Below are positions 1 to 6,269 of a stretch of 6,269 nucleotides of DNA, in pieces. The stretch is taken from assembly GCA_937888925.1 (NCBI GenBank), contig CALARM010001034.1, positions 1 through 6,269 of the forward strand, read 5' to 3'. The notes under the pieces were generated by a model. It worked only from the letters and a program-made list of their open reading frames with translations, was not told the origin of the DNA and searched no databases. The position numbers and the translations under genes were made by a program. Every line of letters begins with the position of its first letter. Position 1 is the first letter of the stretch. Source of the DNA: an uncultured Synergistia bacterium (GTDB lineage: Bacteria; Eremiobacterota; SpSt-956; JAKJGF01).

Positions 1-76
1 CCATTTTATCAGCTTCTGCCTGACAGGCTCTTACGAAGAAAAATAATTTGCCTTTTACGGTACTTAGCATAAGCAT
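1..76 (-). other. Possible 5' end of a further minus-strand gene, unproven
   Basis: This is the stretch just after the stop codon of the second hybrid kinase. On the minus strand an ATG at 76-74 directly abuts the TAA stop, and a second in-frame ATG lies at 70-68. The frame stays open to the left edge (about 25 codons, beginning MLMLSTVKGKLFFF). It would continue the operon, but there is no good Shine-Dalgarno site before either ATG, and the short peptide matches no family I recognise. The plus strand also has a short open frame ending at 72. I see no GC-rich hairpin followed by a T run, so transcription may continue past the left edge. The small palindromes here (63-73 and 74-86) are too weak to call a terminator. 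Confidence 0.2.
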
Positions 77-2131
77 TTAATAAATGTTTTCATCAATTAC
101 GTCCCTTACTTTTTGTGCCAGTCCATATACTGAAAATGGTTTTTGAATAAAATTTACTCCTTTTTCAATTACCCCTTTATGGGCTATTACATCGGCAGTA
201 TAACCGGACATGTAAATACATTTTATACCAGGCCTGATATTCAGGAGTTCTTCCATAAGTTCCCTTCCGTTCATCTCTGGCATTACTACATCAGTTAGCA
301 ACAGGTCTATGTTACCTGTGTGATTTTTTGCTATAGTGACGGCATGTTTTGGTGATTTTGTAGTTATTACGATATAGCCGAGCTTTGTGAGAGTACTATT
401 ACAGAGGTTGAGAATAAACTCTTCATCTTCGCAGATCAATATAGTCTCTGTCCCTTCAGGCATTTTTTCTCCGATTTTCTCCTGCGTCTCCTGATTTGTT
501 TCCTCTTTATGCCGTGGCAGATAGATCCTGAATGTTGCCCCGTGCCCTGTTTCACTGTATACATCGATAAAGCCATTATTCTGCCGGACTATACCATAAA
601 CTGTTGCCAGACCGAGTCCTGTACCACAGCCAGTTTCTTTGGTTGTGAAGAAAGGTTCGAAAATGTGTTCCATTATATCCTTCTTAATACCGCAACCTGT
701 GTCACTTACTGTTAATAAAACATATTCACCGGAAATTAATTCGGGGTAAGAGGCAGTGTATAAATTATCAAGCGTTACATTTCCCGTTTCCATTGTTATG
801 GAACCGATACCTGATATGGCATCGCGGCTGTTTACTACCAGATTGGCCAGAATCTGACCTAACTGTGACGGGTCGAAAAGGATTTTCCATAGATTATAGC
901 CCGGTATCCATATCAGTTCAATATCTTCTCCGATGAGTCTTCTGAGCATATTGAGCATACCGGACATGATTTCGTTTAAGTCAATTACCCTGGGACTGAC
1001 AGGCTGTTTTCTGGCAAAGGCCAGAAGCTGTCTTGTAAGCTCTGCCGATCTTTGAGATGCCTGAAGTATTTCCCTGAGCTGTGAATGTAGTTCACAGGAT
1101 GGAGCAATATCCATGAGAGCTATTTCCGTATAGCCTATGATTACGCCGAGCATATTATTAAAATCGTGAGCCACTCCTCCTGCCAGTCTGCCTATAGATT
1201 CCATCTTCTGTGCCTGAAGTAACTGGGCCTGCAGTTTTTCCTTCTGCTGTTCCGCAATTTTGCGGTCTGTAATATCCCTGTCTATGCCCATAAAACCGGT
1301 ACATAATCCATCACTTCCGTATACAGGAGTAACGCGGCTTTCGAGTATAACCACCTGGCCCTTTCTGTCCGTCCATTTTGCTTCAAAAGAAAAGGAAGCT
1401 TTTTTGCTATCAATTGTTCTTTGAAATAGCTCCCTTGTTGTATCGACTGTTTCTGGAACAAGGAATGTGAAAGAACTGCGCCCTGTAAGCTCTTCAGGTT
1501 TATATCCAACAATCTTTTCTGCCTGAGGACTTACATAAACAAATATGTATCGTTCATCAGTCTGCCAGACCATATCAGGCGTATTGGTAATAAGGTGGCG
1601 GAAACGTTCTTCACTTTCCCTGAGGGCATTCATTGTAATGACATTTTCCTTTATCTGTTCCTGAAGTTTTATATTGGTCTGTTTCAGTTCTACAGAACGG
1701 TCTTTTACAATTTTTTCGAGATTTAACTGGACCTGACGAAGGGTGAGATGGGTTTTGACTCTTGCAAGTACTTCTTCCGGATGGAATGGCTTGTTTATAT
1801 AGTCCACACCACCTGCCTGAAAAGCTTTAACCTTATCACGTTCGTTTTCCAGAACACTTATGAATATTATAGGAATAGAACTGGTTTCCTCATTTTCTTT
1901 AAGTCTGCGACATACTTCAAAACCGTCTATGCCGGGCATCTTTATATCCAGGAGAATCAATGCAGGCAATTCAGCCTTTATACTGCGCAGAGCCAGTTCT
2001 CCGTCAATGGCAGATCTTACCTGGTAACCTGCACCGGTCAGAATATTTTCCAGAAGATTAAGATTTCCCGGATTATCATCAACCAGGAGTATATCTCCTG
2101 AATGGGAGATATTATCTGTTATGATATTCAT
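77..2131 (-). CDS. Soluble hybrid sensor histidine kinase, REC-PAS-HisKA-HATPase-REC
   Basis: A 684-residue cytoplasmic two-component protein with no signal peptide or membrane segment. Domains in order: an N-terminal receiver (about 12-128) with acidic D18/D19, phospho-acceptor D62 in LDIKMPG and K114 in NKPF; a coiled coil (about 130-172); a PAS domain (about 172-292, ending in the typical [10 protein letters not shown]); HisKA with H322 in the GGVAHDFNN motif; an HATPase_c domain with N-box N430/N434 (NLVVNSRDA), G1 DTGCG (477-481), F-box FEPFFTTK and G2 GTGLGL (503-508); and a C-terminal receiver (about 562-682) with E568/D569, D614 in [10 protein letters not shown] and K664. All key residues for autophosphorylation and phosphotransfer are present, so it should be active. 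The N-terminal receiver implies that another kinase, plausibly its operon partner, controls it. The PAS ligand is unknown. The start ATG overlaps the upstream stop by one base and has AAAGGGA six bases upstream. There is no DNA-binding or Hpt domain. The domain call is secure; the signal and output are not known. Confidence 0.96.
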   Translation of the reverse strand: MNIITDNISHSGDILLVDDNPGNLNLLENILTGAGYQVRSAIDGELALRSIKAELPALILLDIKMPGIDGFEVCRRLKENEETSSIPIIFISVLENERDKVKAFQAGGVDYINKPFHPEEVLARVKTHLTLRQVQLNLEKIVKDRSVELKQTNIKLQEQIKENVITMNALRESEERFRHLITNTPDMVWQTDERYIFVYVSPQAEKIVGYKPEELTGRSSFTFLVPETVDTTRELFQRTIDSKKASFSFEAKWTDRKGQVVILESRVTPVYGSDGLCTGFMGIDRDITDRKIAEQQKEKLQAQLLQAQKMESIGRLAGGVAHDFNNMLGVIIGYTEIALMDIAPSCELHSQLREILQASQRSAELTRQLLAFARKQPVSPRVIDLNEIMSGMLNMLRRLIGEDIELIWIPGYNLWKILFDPSQLGQILANLVVNSRDAISGIGSITMETGNVTLDNLYTASYPELISGEYVLLTVSDTGCGIKKDIMEHIFEPFFTTKETGCGTGLGLATVYGIVRQNNGFIDVYSETGHGATFRIYLPRHKEETNQETQEKIGEKMPEGTETILICEDEEFILNLCNSTLTKLGYIVITTKSPKHAVTIAKNHTGNIDLLLTDVVMPEMNGRELMEELLNIRPGIKCIYMSGYTADVIAHKGVIEKGVNFIQKPFSVYGLAQKVRDVIDENIY

Positions 2132-4131
2132 CAGCTTTCCCTTTCAATTAATCTATCTAAAATTTCAAGCAGTTTTTTGTAGTGCCTATTTTCTATCATG
2201 AGACGAAGATCGTTATATAATCCCACTGAAATATTACGGACCCGTTCAATTACATCAAGGCAGCGCTGTTTGTTTAAAAGCTCTGCAACATGCCTTAATT
2301 CTTCAAGTAAATCGTGAGGCACGTTCCCGATCTCTGACAGATCCGGTTCCTTTATATGTCCCTCTTCATAGTCTTCCGAATATGTAAAGTTTATACCGAG
2401 ATGTCTGGTCATAGTTTCGAAAATTTCCGTATCTCTGTAGGGCTTTCTTACGAAATCATCACAGCCTGCTTCCAGTATTTCCCGTCTCTCTTCTTCCATG
2501 GCATGAGCAGTGAGAGCTACAATCCTGATAGATTTATCTTCTGCTTTGATCTTTCTTGTAGCGTCCAGACCATTCATTACAGGCATTCTGATATCCATCC
2601 AGATCAGATGGGGATGCCATTCTTTAGATAACGTGACTGCTTCCAGTCCGTTTACTGCTTCACTGATTTCGAACCCTACAGGTTCAAGGAGTCTTCTCAG
2701 TAATAAGCGATTCTCAATCTGATCCTCAACTATGAGGATACGATATTTATCATGCCCCTCTGCCAGGCCTGTAACATAGCCTTTCCTTATTTCAACAGGT
2801 AGTGACTCATCCGGGGCCGGTCTGACAGGAATTTCAAAATGAAATATAGAACCTCTGCCAGGTTCACTTTCTACACCAATATGTCCGCCCATCAACTCTA
2901 CATATTGTTTACTTATGGCAAGCCCCAGTCCTGTTCCTGTTTCAATAGATGTATTTTCTCCCAGCTGTACAAAGGGAAAGAAGATATGTTCTTTATCTTT
3001 CTCATTTATACCTGATCCGGAATCTTCCACTTCGAACCTTATGGTTATATTATCGGATAAAGTCGGACTGGCAGGCATTACTCTCATACATACGCCTCCG
3101 GTGTATGTATATTTAATGGCATTTCCTATTAAATTAATCAGCACCTGCCGTAATTTACCTGAATCGGCTGTAATATATCGTGGAATATGAGGAGACTGTT
3201 CAACGGTAAAAGTCAGTCCTTTTTCTTCTGCCTTTACGTACATCAGGGATTTCATCTCATGGACTATCTGAAAGAGATCAAGAAGTGTCTCTTCCAGTTC
3301 TACCCGCCCTGACTCAATCTTGGATATATCAAGTACATTATTTATTAAGTTCAGCAGATGCTCGCCACTTCCTGTAATAATATTCAGGTTTCCCATCTGT
3401 TCTTCAGTAAATCCCCTGGAATTCTTCATCAGCCGTGAAAATCCGATGATAGAATTAAGAGGGGTCCGCAGTTCATGGCTCATATTTGCCAGAAAAATAC
3501 TTTTTGCTCTGTTGGCTGCTTCTGCCTGATCCCTGGCAGATACCAGTTCGTTTGTCCTTTCTTTTACAAGTTCTTCCAGGTTTTCCTTGTGTTTGCACAG
3601 TTCTCTGTTGCTTTCCTCAAGCCTTTTTCTGGCAAGTCCCGTTTCGCTCATAAGGCGGGCCAGGCGACAGTAAAAGTCCAGTGCTCCCTTTATCTGGCTT
3701 TCCGTATAAACATGAACCTTATCCAGTGAGTTCATATATTCGGTTCTGTCAAAGCCGAATTTTTCTGCCTGCCTGATAAAATAGTCCCTGTCTGGGGACT
3801 CCATAAAGAACTGGCCGGCAAAGAAATTTGCCACATGTTCTCCTTCTACGGTAATCGGTATAGCTGCATCAATCAGGCCATTTCTGCATTTATATATATT
3901 GTACAGATCTCCTTTTTTTAAACAACCTGCAAGGACTGTGTCACTTTCGAAACAACGGCGTGCTGTCTCCGGATGAACTCTGTGGAATTTCGTGCATATA
4001 TCATGCCATCCTGTAGCTACCAGGACAGTGCCATCTATGTCAAGAATGGCAGTTGCCATACCTGTGGCTATACTGAAACTTTCACATAATTCCTGCAATT
4101 CTTTTATATCTACGAGGTCGGCAAATTTCAT
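2131..4131 (-). CDS. PocR-domain soluble hybrid sensor histidine kinase
   Basis: A 666-residue cytoplasmic hybrid kinase. The N-terminal PocR sensory domain (about 5-162) shows the family pattern: a [21 protein letters not shown] stretch, cysteines at 46, 60, 70 and 82, and GLIDAAIPI and FFAGQFF segments. PocR domains are proposed to sense small hydrocarbon derivatives such as 1,3-propanediol. A coiled coil (about 163-210) leads to HisKA with H219 in [10 protein letters not shown]. The HATPase_c domain follows, with N333/N337 (NLIGNAIKY), DSGSG (370-374) and GTGLGLA (399-405). A receiver (about 464-575) has E469/D470, phospho-acceptor D513 in [11 protein letters not shown]541 and K563. The last 90 or so residues are a charged helical tail with no HxLKG-like Hpt motif, a tail type common in such kinases. 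The start is supported by GGGAG nine bases upstream and AAAGGA three bases upstream. It lies 14 bases after the NHL gene and overlaps the next kinase by one base (TGATG). The absence of membrane segments points to an intracellular small-molecule signal. The ligand is inferred only at family level. Confidence 0.96.
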   Translation of the reverse strand: MKFADLVDIKELQELCESFSIATGMATAILDIDGTVLVATGWHDICTKFHRVHPETARRCFESDTVLAGCLKKGDLYNIYKCRNGLIDAAIPITVEGEHVANFFAGQFFMESPDRDYFIRQAEKFGFDRTEYMNSLDKVHVYTESQIKGALDFYCRLARLMSETGLARKRLEESNRELCKHKENLEELVKERTNELVSARDQAEAANRAKSIFLANMSHELRTPLNSIIGFSRLMKNSRGFTEEQMGNLNIITGSGEHLLNLINNVLDISKIESGRVELEETLLDLFQIVHEMKSLMYVKAEEKGLTFTVEQSPHIPRYITADSGKLRQVLINLIGNAIKYTYTGGVCMRVMPASPTLSDNITIRFEVEDSGSGINEKDKEHIFFPFVQLGENTSIETGTGLGLAISKQYVELMGGHIGVESEPGRGSIFHFEIPVRPAPDESLPVEIRKGYVTGLAEGHDKYRILIVEDQIENRLLLRRLLEPVGFEISEAVNGLEAVTLSKEWHPHLIWMDIRMPVMNGLDATRKIKAEDKSIRIVALTAHAMEEERREILEAGCDDFVRKPYRDTEIFETMTRHLGINFTYSEDYEEGHIKEPDLSEIGNVPHDLLEELRHVAELLNKQRCLDVIERVRNISVGLYNDLRLMIENRHYKKLLEILDRLIERES
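2137..2144 (-). promoter_or_regulatory. Ribosome binding site of the second kinase, inside the first kinase gene
   Basis: On the minus strand AAAGGGA lies six bases before the ATG at 2131. It sits within the last codons of the PocR kinase, whose TGA shares one base with that ATG. This fixes the start of the downstream kinase and indicates coupled translation of the two kinases. Confidence 0.75.
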
Positions 4132-4145
4132 AATTCCTTTCTCCC

Positions 4146-5117
4146 TTATTCCTCGTTCTCTTTTTTCTTTACCGCCATAAATTTTTGAATCCTGTTATTT
4201 GTTTTATCCACAACATATACATTCTCATCTTTATCTATGGCAATTCCTTCAGGACACTCGAATTCTCCTTCTTCTGACCCTTTTGTTCCGAATTGAGTCA
4301 AAAATTTTCCCTGAGAGGTAAATTTTTGAACCCTGTTGTTGAAATCCGTTACATAGATAAATCCTTTGCGGTCTGATGCAATACCTGCCGGATAATAAAA
4401 CTGTCCCGGCCCTTCACCTTTTTTACCGAATTTTTTTACAGGTTTCCCTTCTGTATTAAAGACCTGTATTGTATGGTTCGATATATCTGTTGTGTAAATA
4501 TAACCTTTGTCTCCGATACATATGCCAAGGGGGCCGTACAACTGAATGACCCCGTCGGAGTTTCTGAGTTTCCACTGATTTATGAGTCTGCAGTTCGTAT
4601 CAAATCTTTGAATTGAGTGATTAAATGTATCTGCTACATATAGATAACCTCTTGGCGACAGGGCAATTCCTGCAGGGCCGTACAGGGTGTAAGTCTGATT
4701 GTTGCTGTAGCCTTCAAGTTTTCCTTCTGTTATGAAATTGCCTTTCCTGTCATATTTTTCTACCCTCTGATTCCATCTGTCCATAATATAAATATTATCT
4801 GCTCTGTCTGTAATTATTCCGCTGGGAGCCGCCGGTTCTCCTTTATCCGTCCCGTGACTCGGCCATAGTGTTATAAATTTGCCTTTTGAATCAAATTTCT
4901 GGATTCTATGATTGCCTGTATCAGTGACATAAATATTTCCCGCTCCGTCTACAGTTATCCCTTCCGGGTAAGAGAATTGTCCCTTTTTATCACCTTCACT
5001 TCCCCAGGACAGGACAAATTCATAGACTTCTATTTCTTTACTCTGAATGTCTGGAATGGACAGGATGAGCATTATTGCCGGTAATATGAGAGAAATAATT
5101 AAAAAATTTTTGACCAT
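4146..5117 (-). CDS. Exported six-repeat NHL beta-propeller protein
   Basis: A 323-residue protein. Residues 1 to about 26 form a signal peptide (positive MVKN, then a hydrophobic core up to LILS). The cleavage site is uncertain, because the stretch before KE is DIQS rather than a clean A-x-A. It lacks a lipobox cysteine, so a soluble periplasmic or secreted product is likely. Six NHL repeats follow, at about 47-76, 94-123, 145-173, 193-221, 239-266 and 285-313. Each follows the pattern P-x-GI-x-x-D-x-x-x-x-IYVxD-x-x-N-x-R-I-Q-K-F, with spacers such as [15 protein letters not shown]. Six repeats would close one six-bladed propeller, usually a binding or scaffold surface; no catalytic motif is visible. 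The C-terminus is a charged KKKENEE tail. The start has GAGG about nine bases upstream. It is the first gene of the minus-strand operon with the two kinases. One possibility is an envelope ligand-binding or structural protein tied to the same stimulus, but no direct link to the cytoplasmic kinases can be seen. Confidence 0.92.
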   Translation of the reverse strand: MVKNFLIISLILPAIMLILSIPDIQSKEIEVYEFVLSWGSEGDKKGQFSYPEGITVDGAGNIYVTDTGNHRIQKFDSKGKFITLWPSHGTDKGEPAAPSGIITDRADNIYIMDRWNQRVEKYDRKGNFITEGKLEGYSNNQTYTLYGPAGIALSPRGYLYVADTFNHSIQRFDTNCRLINQWKLRNSDGVIQLYGPLGICIGDKGYIYTTDISNHTIQVFNTEGKPVKKFGKKGEGPGQFYYPAGIASDRKGFIYVTDFNNRVQKFTSQGKFLTQFGTKGSEEGEFECPEGIAIDKDENVYVVDKTNNRIQKFMAVKKKENEE

Positions 5118-5143
5118 TTTTATTAACCTCTTTCAGTCGTGAC

Positions 5144-5175
5144 ATGTAAGGCTTGACATATATGATTACTTACAT
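5144..5175. repeat. 7-bp inverted repeat around a consensus -35 box
   Basis: ATGTAAG at 5144-5150 is matched by its exact reverse complement CTTACAT at 5169-5175, with 18 bases between the arms. The spacer holds the consensus TTGACA. The last base of the right arm coincides with the first base of the larger palindrome. It may be a regulator half-site pair. At this length, chance is also possible in AT-rich intergenic DNA. Confidence 0.45.
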
Positions 5176-5182
5176 TTATTAT
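5153..5182 (+). promoter_or_regulatory. Candidate sigma-70 promoter for the SUKH-ARH genes
   Basis: TTGACA (5153-5158, perfect -35 consensus) is followed after 18 bases by TATTAT (5177-5182, one mismatch to the -10 consensus). Transcription would begin near 5189, about 45 bases before the SUKH start codon. The -10 lies inside the left arm of the 16-bp palindrome, so a protein bound there would block this promoter. It competes with the extended -10 box at 5202-5210 as the real start. Confidence 0.55.
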
Positions 5183-5186
5183 ATCA
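5178..5186 (-). promoter_or_regulatory. Extended -10 promoter element for the NHL-kinase operon
   Basis: On the minus strand this reads TGATATAAT, a TG-n extended -10 joined to a perfect TATAAT. The region 17 bases upstream (TATCAG) is a poor -35, which is typical of extended -10 promoters. Transcription would begin near 5171, giving a leader of about 54 bases before the NHL start codon. A weaker alternative on the same strand is TTGAAG (5215-5220) with TACAAA (5192-5197), at 17-base spacing. Confidence 0.5.
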
Positions 5187-5201
5187 GAAAATTTGTATTT
5201 C

Positions 5202-5210
5202 TGATATAAT
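5202..5210 (+). promoter_or_regulatory. Extended -10 promoter element for the SUKH-ARH genes
   Basis: TGATATAAT on the plus strand is the mirror copy of the element in the left arm. Transcription would begin near 5217, just before the ribosome binding site at 5219-5228, leaving a very short leader. This may make the TTGACA/TATTAT promoter the better candidate, or the transcript may start close to the binding site. Confidence 0.4.
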
Positions 5211-5218
5211 AAAACTTC

Positions 5219-5228
5219 AAAGAGGTGA
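5219..5228 (+). promoter_or_regulatory. Ribosome binding site that sets the SUKH start
   Basis: AAAGAGGTGA lies just before ATG 5234; GAGGTG ends six bases before it. The in-frame GTG at 5225 falls inside this site, so it cannot be the start. The protein therefore begins MEFWKGF. Confidence 0.85.
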
Positions 5229-5233
5229 TTTAT

Positions 5234-5866
5234 ATGGAATTCTGGAAAGGTTTTTTAAAACAGTGGGATCAAGATATTTTAACAATATTAAAAAAATCTC
5301 AGGAAAAATTTCATGGTAAATGTTATTACAGTGATCTTGCAAAAGAAGCACTGGAGAAAGGTTGTCTCTCCTTTCCCGGGGCTCAGGAGAAAGAGATTAT
5401 AGAAATAGAAAATCGTCTGAATATGAAATTACCGCCTTCCTACAGGGATTTCCTTAAAGAAACAAACGGGTGGAGACAGATTGGATTTGATGGAGAAGAC
5501 GGAAGAATTTTTTCTATTCAAGAAATTGAGCTGTTTTCTGTAAAATATAAAACATCCTTTGAAGAGTGGCTTTCAGGCTATGGAGATTACAGTCCTGAAA
5601 TACCTGATGAACTTTATTTTGTTTATGGTCCTGAACAGGATACGGTAAATATAAGAAATGAATATCTAAAAACTGCTCTTGCCATAAGTGAACATGTAGA
5701 CAGTGCCGTTTATCTTTTGAATCCTCAGGTTAGAACATCAGATGGAGAGTGGGAGTCCTGGTTTTTCTGCTATGATCTTCCCGGCGCTATGAGATACAGA
5801 TCCTTTCAGGCCATGATGGAAGGTGAATATGTGAGAATATTAAAAGCAGTATCAGATGTTTATTGA
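5234..5866 (+). CDS. SMI1/KNR4 (SUKH) family protein
   Basis: A 210-residue soluble protein starting at ATG 5234; an upstream GTG at 5225 lies within the ribosome binding site and is rejected. The SUKH signature is at residues 47-80: FPGA, a helix with EIIEIENRL, then LPPSYRDFLKETNGW. The C-terminal part carries the family's VYLLNP segment (159-164), GEWESWFF (171-178) and FQAMMEG (191-197). The first 45 or so residues form an extra helical N-terminus. SUKH proteins are best known as immunity proteins that bind and neutralise polymorphic toxins, and as SMI1/KNR4 scaffolds in fungi. Nothing in the fold implies catalysis. It is followed after 14 bases by an ADP-ribosylglycohydrolase gene, so the pair is probably co-transcribed. 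No toxin gene lies beside it in the window, so an immunity role is inference from the family. Confidence 0.9.
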   Translation: MEFWKGFLKQWDQDILTILKKSQEKFHGKCYYSDLAKEALEKGCLSFPGAQEKEIIEIENRLNMKLPPSYRDFLKETNGWRQIGFDGEDGRIFSIQEIELFSVKYKTSFEEWLSGYGDYSPEIPDELYFVYGPEQDTVNIRNEYLKTALAISEHVDSAVYLLNPQVRTSDGEWESWFFCYDLPGAMRYRSFQAMMEGEYVRILKAVSDVY

Positions 5867-5880
5867 AAGGAGTAAAAAAT

Positions 5881-6269
5881 ATGTTAGGTGCCATAGCAGG
5901 AGATATTATAGGTTCTATCTATGAATGGAATAATATAAAAAGGACTGATTTTGAGCTTTTCAGCAGTAAGTCCAGGTTTACCGATGATACTGTTATGACC
6001 GTAGCTGTTGCAGATGCTATATTAAATAATAAAGGCTATGTTACTGTTTTTAAAGAATACGGAAGAAAATATCCCGATGCAGGTTATGGAGGTGCTTTTA
6101 AGAAGTGGTTTATGTCTGATGATATGACAGGTTATGGCAGCTTCGGAAACGGTTCTGCCATGAGGGTAAGTCCTGTCGGATTTGCCTTTAATACGATTGA
6201 AGAGGTTTTAGAGGAAGCAAAAAAAAGTGCAGAAGTGTCACACAATCATCGTGAAGGTATAAAAGGAGC
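5881..6269 (+). CDS. ADP-ribosylglycohydrolase family protein, truncated at right edge
   Basis: The first 129 codons of a gene that runs off the window; the family is usually about 250-300 residues. The N-terminal GAIAGDIIGSIYEW, the metal-binding FTDDT (33-37), GNGSAMRVSPVG (89-100) and SHNHREGIKG (120-129) are hallmark motifs of the DraG/ARH fold. This fold uses a two-magnesium centre to remove ADP-ribose from proteins or other acceptors. All key residues visible in this half are intact, but the later metal ligands lie outside the window. The start ATG is preceded by AAAGGAG (5866-5872) at eight bases, and the gene starts 14 bases after the SUKH stop, so it shares that transcript. It is likely cytoplasmic. 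The substrate (arginine-linked, other ADP-ribose or a related molecule) cannot be told from the sequence. Pairing with a SUKH protein suggests reversal of a toxin's ADP-ribosylation, which is inference. Confidence 0.93.
   Translation, partial: MLGAIAGDIIGSIYEWNNIKRTDFELFSSKSRFTDDTVMTVAVADAILNNKGYVTVFKEYGRKYPDAGYGGAFKKWFMSDDMTGYGSFGNGSAMRVSPVGFAFNTIEEVLEEAKKSAEVSHNHREGIKG

Larger units (their letters stand above)
5175..5213. repeat. Perfect 16-bp inverted repeat, likely operator of the divergent promoters
   Basis: The left arm TTTATTATATCAGAAA (5175-5190) is exactly reverse-complementary to the right arm TTTCTGATATAATAAA (5198-5213), with a 7-base centre (ATTTGTA). It lies between two divergent genes, so a terminator role is unlikely, and the predicted transcription starts mean neither transcript would contain both arms. 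A DNA-level operator fits better than an RNA hairpin. Each arm contains a -10-like element pointing outward. The regulator is not encoded in this window as far as can be seen. Confidence 0.85.

Noticed and set aside
63..86. Small palindromes after the second kinase as a terminator
   Set aside because: Arms of only 4-6 bp, AT-rich, with loops of one to three bases and no following T run.
1282..1512. 76-codon minus-strand frame inside the PAS region of the second kinase
   Set aside because: Same strand but a different frame from an intact PAS domain; no recognisable motif.
1748..2101. 117-codon plus-strand open frame opposite the first receiver of the second kinase
   Set aside because: It lies wholly within a well-supported gene with intact receiver motifs, has no family signature and is an antisense shadow.
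2356..3729. Several 60-90 codon plus-strand frames opposite the PocR kinase
   Set aside because: All overlap conserved kinase and receiver domains on the other strand, and their sequences look like reverse-frame translation.
3857..4131. PocR gene start further upstream
   Set aside because: The ATG at 4131 has suitable upstream binding sites and the PocR domain begins within the first few residues; an extension would run into the NHL gene.
5175..5213. Reading the palindrome as a rho-independent terminator
   Set aside because: It lies between two divergent gene starts, is AT-rich and sits at promoter positions; no upstream transcript needs terminating there.
5225..5233. GTG at 5225 as start of the SUKH gene
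   Set aside because: The codon is part of the ribosome binding site for ATG 5234, and no other site precedes it.

Overview
The window holds five protein-coding genes in two divergent groups that share one control region at about 5118-5233. The organism cannot be named from this sequence. The base composition is moderately AT-rich, Shine-Dalgarno sites are strong (AAAGGAG-like), and large soluble multidomain hybrid histidine kinases sit beside a secreted NHL-repeat protein. This suggests a free-living bacterium rich in signal transduction, of the kind common among Deltaproteobacteria-like, spirochaete-like or other environmental anaerobic lineages. That placement is inference only.

The minus strand, read right to left, carries a tight three-gene set. 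The first gene (4146-5117) encodes an exported six-repeat NHL beta-propeller. The second (2131-4131) encodes a soluble hybrid kinase with the order PocR, coiled coil, HisKA, HATPase, REC and a helical tail. The third (77-2131) encodes a second soluble hybrid kinase with the order REC, coiled coil, PAS, HisKA, HATPase, REC. The gaps are 14 bases and a one-base TGATG stop/start overlap, so the three are almost certainly one operon and the two kinases are translationally coupled. Neither kinase has a membrane segment, a DNA-binding output or a recognisable Hpt domain, so any output protein lies outside the window. The 76 bases after the last gene hold only a weak, unproven start of another minus-strand frame.

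The plus strand carries a SUKH/SMI1-KNR4 protein (5234-5866). It is followed after 14 bases by an ADP-ribosylglycohydrolase (5881 to the right edge, truncated). Both families are known in toxin-immunity and ADP-ribosylation-reversal contexts, but no toxin is visible here.

The intergenic region between the two groups is the most structured non-coding part. It contains a perfect 16-bp inverted repeat with a 7-nt centre (5175-5213). Each arm carries an outward-pointing extended -10 box (TGATATAAT). A second, 7-bp inverted repeat surrounds a consensus TTGACA box. The likely reading is a symmetric divergent promoter/operator that controls both gene groups. No RNA gene, CRISPR array, insertion sequence or convincing terminator was seen. 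Nothing here is a clear new biological system. The best leads are the symmetric operator, the SUKH-ARH pair and the NHL/PocR/hybrid-kinase operon.
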